A DNA stretch of 46,063 bases from Owenweeksia sp. (GCA_028285465.1 JANQPD010000082.1:1-46063), one strand, 5' to 3'. Positions 23,198-32,607 are shown, counted from the stretch's first letter. Notes: generated by a model not told the origin, from the letters alone. Translations and numbers: made by a program.

Positions 23198-24244
23198 ATG
23201 AAAATTACAAAAGCAACTTCCTCTCGCATAGGGCATGTAGATTTTGAAAACCTGGTTTTCGGAACAGAGTTTTCAGATCATATGCTCATCAGCAACTATC
23301 AGAACGGGGCGTGGGAAGAGCCTGAGATACGCCCGTATGGTCCCCTTAGTTTTACTCCTGCTTTCCATACTTTGCATTATGGACAGGCACTTTTTGAAGG
23401 GCAGAAGGCCTATTATATGGATGATGGCCGGATCGGGATCTTCCGGCCTGAAATGAACGCCAAACGCCTGAATCATTCAGCAGAGCGGATGTTTATGCCC
23501 GAATTCCCCGAGGAGTGGTTCACGGAAGGTTTAAAAGCGTTGGTTAAGCTGGACCGGGAATGGGTGCCTAAAGCAGAAGGGCATTCCCTGTATCTGCGCC
23601 CGTTTATGTTCGGAAGTTCGGAATTTGTAGCCGCTCGCCCGAGCGAAGAATTTGTTTTCTGTATTATTTGCAGTCCTGTAGGGCCGTATTATGCAGGTGA
23701 CGTTAAAGTAAAAATTGAAGAGACCTATACAAGAGCCACTTCCGGAGGGGTAGGCTCTACCAAGAGTGCCGGCAATTACGGAGGAGCTTTTTATGCTACC
23801 GATCAAGCCAAAAAACAAGGTTATACCCAGGTGATCTGGACCGATCACCGCAACCATGAACTCATAGAAGAGTCCGGGACTATGAATGTGGCTTTTGTGA
23901 TCAACGATACTTTTATAACCCCCCCGCTGAGTGACCGCATCCTGGCAGGCGTTACCCGCGATTCTATTCTTACCCTGTTGCGGGACAATGGTTTACTTAA
24001 AGTAGAGGAACGCCCGGTAAGTGTAGAAGAAGTGATTGTTGCCGCTAAAGAAGGAACGCTAAAGGAGGCCTTCGGGATGGGAACAGCTGCTGTAGTGAGC
24101 CCGATAAGTGTGATCGGATACCGCGGCACCGACTTTAAGGTTCCTGTGCCCGAAGAAGGGTATGCTATGAAAATAAAGCGGGAACTCACAAATATCCGAA
24201 TGGGCAAGGAAAAAGACCGCTATGGCTGGATGACGATAGTGTAA
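23198..24244 (+). CDS. ilvE: Branched-chain amino-acid aminotransferase
   Basis: A 348-residue fold-type IV PLP enzyme that transaminates leucine, isoleucine and valine with 2-oxoglutarate. Marks of the eukaryote-like BCAT group: LHYGQALFEGQKAYYMDDG, LYLRPFMFGS, the PLP lysine K189 in GGVGSTKSAGNYGG, ELIEESGTMNVAFV, and TRDSILTLLRDNGL. The frame is open far upstream (to 22712), but that part is the mirror of the DUF4920 gene; ATG 23198 starts a normal-length enzyme (MKITKATSSRIGH). It is followed 9 nt later by a strong terminator, so it is a single-gene transcript. Confidence 0.95.
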   Translation: MKITKATSSRIGHVDFENLVFGTEFSDHMLISNYQNGAWEEPEIRPYGPLSFTPAFHTLHYGQALFEGQKAYYMDDGRIGIFRPEMNAKRLNHSAERMFMPEFPEEWFTEGLKALVKLDREWVPKAEGHSLYLRPFMFGSSEFVAARPSEEFVFCIICSPVGPYYAGDVKVKIEETYTRATSGGVGSTKSAGNYGGAFYATDQAKKQGYTQVIWTDHRNHELIEESGTMNVAFVINDTFITPPLSDRILAGVTRDSILTLLRDNGLLKVEERPVSVEEVIVAAKEGTLKEAFGMGTAAVVSPISVIGYRGTDFKVPVPEEGYAMKIKRELTNIRMGKEKDRYGWMTIV

Positions 24245-24252
24245 CAATACAT

Positions 24253-24279
24253 AAAAATCCCGGGTCCCGGGATTTTTTA
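24253..24279 (+). terminator. Intrinsic terminator of ilvE
   Basis: AAAAATCCCGGG (24253-24264) and its near-contiguous complement CCCGGGATTTTTT form a GC-rich hairpin with a T tract. It is nearly symmetrical, but only the ilvE side needs it. Confidence 0.85.
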
Positions 24280-24280
24280 T

Positions 24281-24329
24281 TTGCATAAGATGTAAAGTTT
24301 GTTTTACATTTGGTAAAGTAAACTTTACA
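24281..24329 (+). promoter_or_regulatory. Promoter inside an inverted-repeat operator, membrane protein/XRE pair
   Basis: The -7 box TACATTTG (24305-24312) has TTG (24281-24283) 21 nt upstream. It is framed by a perfect 10-base inverted repeat, TGTAAAGTTT (24291-24300) and AAACTTTACA (24320-24329), with an inner related pair TTTAC (24303-24307)/GTAAA (24313-24317). The repeat spans from the spacer to the transcription start region. The likely binder is the XRE protein encoded second in the transcript, giving autorepression; this is inferred. Confidence 0.7.
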
Positions 24330-24333
24330 AATC

Positions 24334-24816
24334 ATGAGATACCCATCTTTTTTGCTGCCTCATACACTTAAACTACCCGGTATGCTTGTTTTGCTGCTTT
24401 CAACTGGTTTCGGTCTTTTCACTTTTTTGGGAGACTTTCAGCCCTCTTTTCTGGAAGTACGTATTCCGGGGCTTACCGAGTTTACGGTAGGTACACCATC
24501 CGGTGAAATGACTTTGGGGAATGGGTACAACAACCTGGCAGACGAAATCACGGCCTGTTTTATACTACTCAGTTTAATGGTGTTGATGTTTTGCAAGGAA
24601 AAAATGGAAGATGAGTTAATAGCTAAAATGAGGCTGGAGGCAATGTATTGGGCAATGGCCTGCAACCTGTTGATCTTATTAGTGGCGTTGTTTTTCCTTT
24701 ATGATGTCGCTTTCTTCCTGGTGATGGTAGCCAATATTTTCATTGTGCCGGTGTTGTTCCTTTTGCGTTTTCACTGGGTGCTCCATCGCTTGAAAAAGGC
24801 AGGTCATGAAGAATGA
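24334..24816 (+). CDS. Four-helix membrane protein paired with an XRE regulator
   Basis: A 160-residue inner-membrane protein with about four hydrophobic helices (roughly 12-33, 69-88, 103-124, 126-147). Between helices 2 and 3 is a charged cytosolic segment, KEKMEDELIAKMRLEAMYWAM. No catalytic motif. Similar small membrane proteins next to a short XRE regulator are common in Bacteroidota and Firmicutes, but I know no assigned function. Its 3' end overlaps the regulator by 11 nt. Transcription comes from the operator-embedded promoter just 4 nt before the ATG's leader, so the leader is very short. Confidence 0.72.
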   Translation: MRYPSFLLPHTLKLPGMLVLLLSTGFGLFTFLGDFQPSFLEVRIPGLTEFTVGTPSGEMTLGNGYNNLADEITACFILLSLMVLMFCKEKMEDELIAKMRLEAMYWAMACNLLILLVALFFLYDVAFFLVMVANIFIVPVLFLLRFHWVLHRLKKAGHEE

Positions 24817-25006
24817 AGTAAAGCAATACCGCCTCATCAGCGGAATGACACAAAGCGATCTTGCGCTGCAGATCTCCGTTAGCAGGCAAACGATACATGC
24901 CATAGAATCAGGGAAATACGTACCTTCAACGGTATTGGCCTTAAAAATAGCCCGCTTTTTCCAGGTAGAGGTTTCTGTTCTTTTTACATTAGAAGAAACG
25001 GATTAA
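24806..25006 (+). CDS. Short XRE/Cro-type HTH regulator (YozG-like)
   Basis: A 66-residue protein that is almost only a helix-turn-helix domain: VKQYRLISGMTQSDLALQIS (helices 1-2), VSRQTIHAIESGKYVPS (recognition helix and the usual NxY-like turn), LKIARFFQVEVSVLFTLEE. It has no sensor domain. It overlaps the membrane protein by 11 nt, so the two are made together. An inverted repeat around their shared promoter is the natural operator. A toxin-antitoxin reading is not supported, because the partner is a multi-helix membrane protein. Confidence 0.88.
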   Translation: MKNEVKQYRLISGMTQSDLALQISVSRQTIHAIESGKYVPSTVLALKIARFFQVEVSVLFTLEETD

Positions 25007-25062
25007 AAACATGATTCACGGTTTGTCTTTTGAACGATCCTGAAGTGGAGCAACTTAAAGTC

Positions 25063-27423
25063 TTATTGTACCCTTTTACTTTGCTTATACACTTTATTGT
25101 AGAGATCTTTAGCGGTAAAAGGTTTGGATTGATAGTCGTTCATGCCCAATACCCGTACTTTTTCTTTAGTGGTTTCAGTGATATCAGCGGTAACGGCAAT
25201 AATAGGAATGCTCCTGTACTGTTCGCCCGCTTCTCCTGAACGGATGAGTTGAGTGGCTTCATATCCATCCATAACCGGCATTTGCAAATCCATTAAGATG
25301 AGGTCCATGTGTTCTTCCCTCAGTTTTTCCAAGGCTTCCCTGCCATTGTCAGCAATGCTGTAGCTTGCGTTTTTCCATTTGGAAAGCATCTGCTGCAGCA
25401 CCATTTGATTGAGCTTGTTGTCTTCTACAACCAGAATATGGAGTGGATCTAGTTCCGGTTCATTTACCTCTACGGTACGATGAGGATGCTCTGATGCAGG
25501 AACAAGGGTGTACGGAATGCGCAAGTGACAGGTTGTACCAAGATTGAGTTTACTTTCTATCCGTAACGTACCTCCATGTAAGTCCACTATTCTTTTAGCA
25601 ATGCTAAGGCCAAGGCCAAGGCCTCCAAACGCCCTCTTATCGTCAACACGTTCCTGCCGGAAACCCTTTAGCATGGAGGTGAGCTTTTCTTCCGGGATGC
25701 CCATACCGGTATCTTTGATCTTTATGTATAGCTCAGTTCGTTTTTTGTTCAGCGGGTTTTGACTTACCTGTATACCAATGTTGCCCTGCTGCGTAAACTT
25801 GATGGCGTTTTCTAGAAGGTTTTCAACGGTTTGTTTCAGGCGTTCTGCATCCCCCCAAGCATATTCCGGGATTTCCTGGTCTATACTAAAAGTAAAACCA
25901 AGTGCCTTGGTTTCCACACTTCTTCGCCATTTTTTATCGATCTCAACAAGGGTTTCTCTTAGCAGAAAAGGCTCCCTGGCAATGCGTAATTCATTCTTTT
26001 CAATTTTGTAGAAGTCAAGCAGGTTGTTGATCGAGCCTAACAAAACCTCGGCAGAATGCTTTATGATGTTGATCTCTCTTTCTTGATCGGGTTGGAGTTC
26101 CCCTTCTTTTAAGATCTTGCTTGAGTTGCCCATAATGACATTCAGCGGGGTACGTAACTCATGGCTTACATTAGACATAAGATGGAGCTTGAGGTCATTG
26201 GCCTCCTGTGCGTTTTGCAAGGCAAGCCGCTGCGAATTTTCTTTTTCTTCTCTAAGCTTTTTGATCAGGTTGCTCATAGAAAGGGATAGGAAGATGACTT
26301 CCAGACCAGAGCCTATTTTAGAACTGTTCTGGGTTAAAAAATTGCTTGGCACCAGGCTGAAGTTGTTCAGAATAAATACGATGAGCCCTGCGGTGAGAAA
26401 GAATATCCCCAGACTGAAAAAGGGATCAACGGGTTTACCGATTACCCGCAGATTAATGATCACAGCAATGATCAAAAAAATAAGAAAGAGGGCCAGGGCA
26501 TTTATTAGCGGGTAGGTAAACGCCAAGAAAGCATTGCTGATCATAAGCCCGACAAAAAGCAGGCCGGTTAAAAAGTAAATGGCCTTAAACACTACGGGAA
26601 ACCGCTTGAAATGTGCGTTTATATCCAAGAAGCGCTCCGCATACAACCCCAATAAGATTGTGGTGCTGGAAGCGGTTACCAGTACTATTTTACTATAGAA
26701 CCAACCTGCGTGCGGAAAAACGTATTGGTGCATATAGCCATCGAGTGAGAATTGCAAAGCACCAAAGGAGATGATGTAAAGCCCGTAATAGAGAAAAGTG
26801 GCCTGGCGCAAACTCTTGTAGAAAAACAGGTATACGATGGCAGCAATCAACAAGAGCCCGTAATAAATGCCATACAAGAGCTCCGTTTGGCTGGTCTCCT
26901 TTATAAAAGCGCCTGGCTCGTAAAGCTGGAGCGGCAGCACAATCATTTCCCCATCGCTTTTCAGGTGTACATAGAAAGTATAATGGGTTTGTGGTGCAAG
27001 GCTAAGGTGAAAAATGTTTTCGCGGTGTTGAAAGTCACGCGCTGTAAAAGGAAGCATGTCACCAGAATGTTTTACAACGAGCTGCCCGTCTTCAGCTCTT
27101 TGGTAAAGGTCAACAGCATCGGTAATGGGGCGCGCAATACGAAAAAAGAAATAAGCCGTATCGCTTCTAGGATTGTGTAGAGAGAAGCGTACCCAGTGGT
27201 GCTTATCCGTAAAATCAATGTTTTCCGCTTTTTTGGCTAACGCACGAAAGGTTAAGGTGTCTTCTGCTTTCAGGAATTCTTCAAAACTTAAGTCGAGATA
27301 CCCAAGGTCTACGATACCTGCTTCTTTATGCAAGCTTATGGCCTCGCCTGGACCGGGTAAGGCATCCGCAAAACTCAGCCTGGTTAAAGCAAGAAAAACA
27401 AGAAGAAGCAAAGGGATGCGCAT
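25063..27423 (-). CDS. Hybrid sensor histidine kinase, 7TMR-DISM type
   Basis: A 786-residue hybrid kinase. Order: signal peptide (1-19); periplasmic 7TMR-DISMED2-type sandwich (about 30-170, often a carbohydrate-like ligand site); seven transmembrane helices (about 180-385); a short linker coil; HisKA with phospho-acceptor H421 (NVSHELRTPLN); HATPase_c about 525-640 with NLLENAIKF, DTGMGIPEEK (D571) and GGLGLGLSIAKRIV; and a C-terminal receiver (661-786) with acceptor D712 (LILMDLQMPVMDG) and K767. All catalytic residues are present. No response regulator lies nearby, so output probably goes through a phosphotransfer protein elsewhere. ATG 27423 is chosen at the signal peptide; the frame runs 32 codons further without a good start. 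Confidence 0.94.
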   Translation of the reverse strand: MRIPLLLLVFLALTRLSFADALPGPGEAISLHKEAGIVDLGYLDLSFEEFLKAEDTLTFRALAKKAENIDFTDKHHWVRFSLHNPRSDTAYFFFRIARPITDAVDLYQRAEDGQLVVKHSGDMLPFTARDFQHRENIFHLSLAPQTHYTFYVHLKSDGEMIVLPLQLYEPGAFIKETSQTELLYGIYYGLLLIAAIVYLFFYKSLRQATFLYYGLYIISFGALQFSLDGYMHQYVFPHAGWFYSKIVLVTASSTTILLGLYAERFLDINAHFKRFPVVFKAIYFLTGLLFVGLMISNAFLAFTYPLINALALFLIFLIIAVIINLRVIGKPVDPFFSLGIFFLTAGLIVFILNNFSLVPSNFLTQNSSKIGSGLEVIFLSLSMSNLIKKLREEKENSQRLALQNAQEANDLKLHLMSNVSHELRTPLNVIMGNSSKILKEGELQPDQEREINIIKHSAEVLLGSINNLLDFYKIEKNELRIAREPFLLRETLVEIDKKWRRSVETKALGFTFSIDQEIPEYAWGDAERLKQTVENLLENAIKFTQQGNIGIQVSQNPLNKKRTELYIKIKDTGMGIPEEKLTSMLKGFRQERVDDKRAFGGLGLGLSIAKRIVDLHGGTLRIESKLNLGTTCHLRIPYTLVPASEHPHRTVEVNEPELDPLHILVVEDNKLNQMVLQQMLSKWKNASYSIADNGREALEKLREEHMDLILMDLQMPVMDGYEATQLIRSGEAGEQYRSIPIIAVTADITETTKEKVRVLGMNDYQSKPFTAKDLYNKVYKQSKRVQ

Positions 27424-27648
27424 AGGTAGACGTAGCTGGGAACAAGGTAAAAATAAAATTGATTTAAATCGTTTCACAATAAAGCACGCCCATTGAGAAG
27501 GCTCATTTCTCAACGTCATGGGTCTAAAATTTCGCCTTGCTTTTTCTGCAACCGCTATTTTTCCATCTTTATCAACACCTCCTTTTTGAGCCGCTGCATT
27601 TGCTACTTTTAAGCTTTCATCTTTAAGCTACTAAATCCCTGAGTACGC

Positions 27649-30600
27649 GTGTTTTTAATTTTCGATACTGAGACCACCGGACTGCCTTTACGCGATGATG
27701 CGCCCCTTACCGACCTGGAAAACTGGCCCCGGGCAGTACAAGTCGCCTGGCAATTGCATGCCCTTGACGGAACCTTGATTGAAGCCCGGAATTTTGTGGT
27801 AAAACCGGATGGCTTTGACATTCCCTACAACGCCAGTAAGATACACGGAATTACTACCGAGGTAGCCGACCACTATGGCGTGCCTCTGGAGGAAGCTATG
27901 GCCGCTTTTTCAAATGCCGTGCAACAAAGCAAATACCTGGTTGGGCACAACATCCCGTTTGATATAAACATCCTGGGAGCAGAGTACCTGCGCATGGGAG
28001 AACAGAACTTGCTGGAGGGAATGCCCAGCATAGATACCGGCGAGGAAACGAGGGACTTCTGCAAGTTGCCCGGGGGCAAAGGGGGAGGGTTTAAAATGCC
28101 CAAGCTCGAAGAGTTGTATGAAAAGCTCTTCGGCAATACGTTTGCCGAGGCGCATAATGCTGCTGCGGATGTGGAAGCGACCAGTCGTGCTTTCCTGGAA
28201 TTGATCCGCATCGGGGTGTATACGGATGAACGGCTTGACTTTAGTCCTGAAGATCGCCAGGCTTTCCTGGAGCAAAATCCGGACACCGTTGCTCCTATAG
28301 GGTTGGAGGTAGAGAGTTTCAAGGAGTTAGCCCGAAAACTAACCGAAGAGGCCACTGTAAAACGGCAAGGTGAAGAGAAACTGGATGTAACGACAAAACA
28401 GCCCTTTGTTCATCTGCATGTGCATACGCAGTTTTCTATTCTTCAGGCCACGGTAGATATTTCGGGCCTGATAGCCAGGGCTAAAGAATTGGAAATGCCT
28501 GCCGTGGCCATGACTGACTTTGCTAACCTCTATGGCGCTTTTCAGTTTACCCGCGAAGCCCTGGCCCACGATATAAAACCTATAGTTGGAGCTGAGTTTT
28601 ATGTATGCCGCCAGCATACCGACAAGAGTGTTAAGGACAACGGTTACCAACAGGTATTCCTCGCCAAGAATAAGCAGGGGTATCACAACCTGGCTAAATT
28701 ATCTTCACATGCCTTTGTAGACGGTTTTTACTACGTACCGCGGATCGATAAGGAGCTGCTGTTGCAATATAAAGAGCACCTTATTGCGACTACCGGCAAC
28801 TTGTATGGAGAGGTGCCTAAGCTTATTTTGAATGTAGGCGAAAAGCAGGCAGAAGAGGCCTTTCTGTGGTACAAAAAGCAATTTGGGGAAGATTTTTATG
28901 CCGAGTTGCTCAACCACGGCAAGGAAGAGAACAAAGTAGTGAACCAAACGCTCCTGCGTTTCTGTGAAAAACACGGAGTGCAATACTTTGCTTCCAATGA
29001 TGTGTTTTACCTGAACAAGGAAGACGCCAATGCCCACGATATTCTCTTGTGCGTAAAAGAAGGGGAGTTCCAGAGCACCCCGAAAGGAAGAGGCCGGGGA
29101 TACCGCTTTGGCCTGAGCGAAGAAGAGTACTATTTCAAGTCATCGGAAGAAATGCAAACGCTTTTTGCAGACATACCCGGGGCGTTAAGTACAACGATAG
29201 AAATAGCAGACAAGGTCGAAGCCTATTCCTTGTCGCGCGATGTGCTCCTTCCTGCTTTTGATATACCGGAAAGGTTCAGGGATCCGCTTGATGAAGAGGA
29301 TGGGGGCAAAAGGGGAGAAAACGCCTACCTGCGCCACCTTACCTATGAGGGAGCAAGAAAACGCTATGGGGAGTTGAGTGACGAGATAAAAGAACGTCTT
29401 GACTTTGAACTGGAAACCATTGCCAACACCGGCTACCCGGGTTACTTCCTTATCGTACAGGACTTTACCAGCCAGGCGCGAAAAATGGGCGTAAGCGTAG
29501 GGCCAGGCAGGGGGTCGGCAGCGGGTAGTGCAGTAGCGTATTGTATCGGCATTACCAACGTAGATCCTATCGCTTACGATCTGCTGTTCGAACGGTTTTT
29601 GAACCCCGACCGGGTTTCTTTGCCGGATATCGACATCGACTTTGACGATGAAGGCCGTGGGCGTATTATTGATTGGGTAGTGCAGAAGTACGGCAAGAAC
29701 CAGGTAGCGCAGATCATTACCTACGGTACCATGGCGGCTAAATCGGCCATACGCGATACGGGCAGGGTTATGCAACTCCCCTTAAGTGAAACCGACCGGG
29801 TAGCCAAGTTGGTACCCGATACAAAACTGGCCAAGCTCTTTGCCTGGGACGATAAGCAATTGTCCAGCAACCTCAGCGGGGATGCCTATCAACTGGGAAA
29901 GCAATTGCGTGAACTAGCCGAGGGAAACAACCTGGAAGCACAAGTGGTAAACCAGGCACGTATCATAGAGGGCTCGGTGCGGAATACAGGTATTCATGCC
30001 TGTGGAGTGATCATTACCCCGGATGACATTACCAAGTTTGTGCCGGTCGCCACGGCTAAGGACTCAGAGCTGTTGGTAACCCAATTTGATAACTCGGTGG
30101 TAGAGTCTGCCGGCATGCTCAAAATGGATTTCCTGGGGCTGAAGACGCTGAGCATCATCAAAGATGCCATAAAACTAGTAAAAGAACGCCATGAGATAGA
30201 GATAGAGCCGGATGACATCCCTTTAGACGACCAAAAAACACTGGAGCTATATCAGCGGGGAGAAACGAACGGTACCTTCCAGTTTGAGAGTGCAGGTATG
30301 CAAAAGCACCTAAAAGCATTAAAGCCCGACAAGTTTGCTGATCTGATCGCGATGAACGCCCTGTATCGTCCCGGCCCGCTGGAATACATCCCCAATTTTA
30401 TTGCACGTAAACACGGGGAAGAAGAAATCAGCTATGACTTGCCTGATATGGAAGAGTATTTGGCTGAGACCTATGGCATTACGGTGTACCAGGAGCAGGT
30501 GATGCTGCTTTCGCAAAAGCTGGCCGGGTTTACCAAAGGCGAAGCGGATGTATTGCGTAAAGCTATGGGCAAAAAGCAAAAAGCCGTACTCGATAAGATG

Positions 30601-31947
30601 AAACCCAAGTTCATCAGCCAGGGCAAAGAGCATGGACATGAGCCGAAAATACTGGAAAAGGTATGGGCAGATTGGGAAGCTTTTGCGGCCTATGCGTTTA
30701 ACAAATCGCATTCTACCTGTTATTCCGTAGTGGCTTTTCATACCGGCTATCTAAAAGCCAATTATCCTGCCGAGTATATGGCATCCGTACTCACACACAA
30801 CATGAGCGATATAAAGAAGGTTACCTTCTTTATGGAAGAGTGTAACCGGATGGGCATACCCGTTCTGGGCCCGGACGTAAATGAGTCTGAATTGAACTTT
30901 ACCGTAAACAAAAAGGGAGAGATCCGTTTTGGCCTGGGAGGAATGAAAGGAGTAGGCGAAAATGCCGTATTGGAGATGGTAAAAGAGCGTAAAGAAAACG
31001 GCCCGTACCGCACCATTTTTGACTTGCTCAAGCGTGTAGACGGAAGGGCGGTAAATAAGAAAACACTTGAAAACCTCATTTTAGGAGGCGCTTTTGATGG
31101 CTTTGAAAAAGTACCCCGGGCAGTATATTTTCATGCGAACGGGGATGAGCGCACCTTCCTGGAGCGTGCCATGAAGTATGCCCAAAGTGTAAAAGCACAG
31201 GAAGACTCAGCCCAGGTTTCTCTTTTTGGAGAGAGCCAGGAAGTGGATATGCCGGAACCTGAAATTCCTTCGGTAGAAGAGTGGCCGCGCATGGTTTTGC
31301 TCAGTAAAGAAAAGGAGATTAATGGGATATACTTAAGCAGCCACCCTCTGGATGATTTTAAATACGAGTTTGACTACTTTGTTACCCATAAACTATCCGA
31401 GATCGAGCATCTTCCCAAAGGCCGTAAGTTCAGAGTTGGCGGCATGATCACGGAAGTAAGGCATGGTGTTACGAAGCGGGGAGACGACTTTGGTGTGTTT
31501 AAGGTAGAAGATTTTTCCGATGCCTTGGAGTTTTTCCTCTGGAAAGAAGACTACCTCAAGTTTAAAATGTTTATTGTGCAGGACCTAAAGATCTTCATAG
31601 AAGGCATGATGGATTCCAAATTCCGCCACAGCAACGACATTGTGCCCAAGATCCGCAAGATCTCACTTTTGGGGGATGTGCTGGAAGAGCTCACCAAGGA
31701 GATCCGGCTAAGCATAAGCAACGAAGAGCTTACCGAACAGACCATTCGTTCAGTTTCTGAATTATTGCAAAACCATAAAGGGGAAACCCCGGTAAAAATA
31801 AGCATCAATGATGTGTATGATGAAGGGCCTGAAACACGATCTATAGAAGTACAGGCCGGGGTAAGGCATGTGCCGGGTATTGTGTTAGACGATGAGGTGC
31901 TGCGCCAGTTAGCGGGTATACCTTCTTTAAGCTTTAAGTTGATTTAG
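27649..31947 (+). CDS. dnaE: DNA polymerase III alpha subunit with fused N-terminal exonuclease
   Basis: A 1432-residue replicative polymerase. Residues 1-190 are a DEDDh proofreading exonuclease: D6/E8 (FDTETTG), D105 (NIPFDINI), H169 and D174 (AEAHNAAADVEAT). A PHP domain starts about 253 (HLHVHTQFSIL). The polymerase palm holds VGPGRGSAAGSAVAYC and the metal-binding aspartates D660/D662/D664 (LPDIDIDFDDEGR). Then come fingers and a helix-hairpin-helix region (GLGGMKGVGENAV) and an OB fold near 1260-1340 (VGGMITEVRHG). A fused exonuclease is normal for Bacteroidota DnaE and means a separate epsilon may be dispensable. The start is GTG 27649, giving MFLIFDTETTG as in relatives. TACTTTTA about 50 nt upstream is a weak -7 candidate. 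Confidence 0.96.
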   Translation: MFLIFDTETTGLPLRDDAPLTDLENWPRAVQVAWQLHALDGTLIEARNFVVKPDGFDIPYNASKIHGITTEVADHYGVPLEEAMAAFSNAVQQSKYLVGHNIPFDINILGAEYLRMGEQNLLEGMPSIDTGEETRDFCKLPGGKGGGFKMPKLEELYEKLFGNTFAEAHNAAADVEATSRAFLELIRIGVYTDERLDFSPEDRQAFLEQNPDTVAPIGLEVESFKELARKLTEEATVKRQGEEKLDVTTKQPFVHLHVHTQFSILQATVDISGLIARAKELEMPAVAMTDFANLYGAFQFTREALAHDIKPIVGAEFYVCRQHTDKSVKDNGYQQVFLAKNKQGYHNLAKLSSHAFVDGFYYVPRIDKELLLQYKEHLIATTGNLYGEVPKLILNVGEKQAEEAFLWYKKQFGEDFYAELLNHGKEENKVVNQTLLRFCEKHGVQYFASNDVFYLNKEDANAHDILLCVKEGEFQSTPKGRGRGYRFGLSEEEYYFKSSEEMQTLFADIPGALSTTIEIADKVEAYSLSRDVLLPAFDIPERFRDPLDEEDGGKRGENAYLRHLTYEGARKRYGELSDEIKERLDFELETIANTGYPGYFLIVQDFTSQARKMGVSVGPGRGSAAGSAVAYCIGITNVDPIAYDLLFERFLNPDRVSLPDIDIDFDDEGRGRIIDWVVQKYGKNQVAQIITYGTMAAKSAIRDTGRVMQLPLSETDRVAKLVPDTKLAKLFAWDDKQLSSNLSGDAYQLGKQLRELAEGNNLEAQVVNQARIIEGSVRNTGIHACGVIITPDDITKFVPVATAKDSELLVTQFDNSVVESAGMLKMDFLGLKTLSIIKDAIKLVKERHEIEIEPDDIPLDDQKTLELYQRGETNGTFQFESAGMQKHLKALKPDKFADLIAMNALYRPGPLEYIPNFIARKHGEEEISYDLPDMEEYLAETYGITVYQEQVMLLSQKLAGFTKGEADVLRKAMGKKQKAVLDKMKPKFISQGKEHGHEPKILEKVWADWEAFAAYAFNKSHSTCYSVVAFHTGYLKANYPAEYMASVLTHNMSDIKKVTFFMEECNRMGIPVLGPDVNESELNFTVNKKGEIRFGLGGMKGVGENAVLEMVKERKENGPYRTIFDLLKRVDGRAVNKKTLENLILGGAFDGFEKVPRAVYFHANGDERTFLERAMKYAQSVKAQEDSAQVSLFGESQEVDMPEPEIPSVEEWPRMVLLSKEKEINGIYLSSHPLDDFKYEFDYFVTHKLSEIEHLPKGRKFRVGGMITEVRHGVTKRGDDFGVFKVEDFSDALEFFLWKEDYLKFKMFIVQDLKIFIEGMMDSKFRHSNDIVPKIRKISLLGDVLEELTKEIRLSISNEELTEQTIRSVSELLQNHKGETPVKISINDVYDEGPETRSIEVQAGVRHVPGIVLDDEVLRQLAGIPSLSFKLI

Positions 31948-32039
31948 TCAAGTCTTTATAGATAATGTCAATAGCTTCTTGTTACAGATAATGCCAGAGC
32001 GGATAATTTGCTGACCTTTGCAGAGTAATTCAGGTAATG

Positions 32040-32074
32040 GGCTAAGGTGTAAAAGTCGTAGAACTGACTTAGCC
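32040..32074 (+). other. Hairpin between dnaE and trxA
   Basis: GGCTAAG (32040-32046) and CTTAGCC (32068-32074) form a 7-bp stem with a 21-nt loop, ending 16 nt before the trxA -7 box. No T tract follows, so it is more likely a binding site or an accident than a terminator. The rest of 31948-32136 shows nothing clear. Confidence 0.3.
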
Positions 32075-32090
32075 GGGAGAAACGGATCAT

Positions 32091-32098
32091 TATCTTTG
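32091..32098 (+). promoter_or_regulatory. -7 box of trxA
   Basis: TATCTTTG fits TAnnTTTG exactly, 38 nt before the ATG. The -33 position has CTTAG rather than TTG. Confidence 0.55.
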
Positions 32099-32136
32099 TA
32101 CATAGAAATTTTATAATTCCGAATATCAAATAAGTT

Positions 32137-32457
32137 ATGGCAGTAGAAGTAACAGATGCAAACTTCGAAGAAGTAGTGTTAAAATCAGACAAACCCGTTT
32201 TGGTAGACTTTTGGGCAGAGTGGTGCGGACCCTGTAGAATGGTTGGCCCGATCGTAGAAGAACTTGCCGGTGAATTTGATGGTAAGGCCGTAGTAGGAAA
32301 GGTAAATGTAGATGAAAACCAGGAGGTATCCATGAAGTTTGGCATCCGCAATATTCCTACCCTATTGGTTTTTAAGAACGGAGAGATCGTAGATAAGCAA
32401 GTGGGCGTAGCCCCTAAAAATGTACTTGCGCAGAAATTAGAAGCACAGATGGCCTAA
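32137..32457 (+). CDS. trxA: Thioredoxin
   Basis: A 106-residue cytosolic thioredoxin with the full family pattern: VLVDFWAEWCGPCRM (active-site C30 and C33), conserved cis-proline P74 (RNIPTLLVF), and GVAPKNVLAQKLE in the last helix. It reduces protein disulfides with electrons from thioredoxin reductase. It is a single-gene unit, with its own -7 box before it and a terminator 26 nt after the stop. Confidence 0.97.
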   Translation: MAVEVTDANFEEVVLKSDKPVLVDFWAEWCGPCRMVGPIVEELAGEFDGKAVVGKVNVDENQEVSMKFGIRNIPTLLVFKNGEIVDKQVGVAPKNVLAQKLEAQMA

Positions 32458-32482
32458 GCCATTTGAAGTATATAAGTGATGC

Positions 32483-32513
32483 AAACCCCTAATTCATTTG
32501 TGATTTAGGGGTT
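32483..32513 (+). terminator. Intrinsic terminator of trxA
   Basis: AAACCCCTAA (32483-32492) pairs with TTAGGGGTTT (32504-32513) around an 11-nt loop. The T tail is TTTCCTGTTTT. The stem is A/T-flanked on both sides, so it may also stop the convergent PAS kinase transcript. Confidence 0.75.
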
Positions 32514-32607
32514 TCCTGTTTTACTGCTAGCGGCAAACTCGATTTAAGCATCTAAAAAGGTGCATTTAAAACGGCTTATCACCCTGAGCACAGGTTAATT
32601 GACTACC

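Noticed and set aside
24334..25006. Toxin-antitoxin system
   Set aside because: The partner of the XRE protein is a 160-residue four-helix membrane protein without toxin features, and the HTH gene is second.
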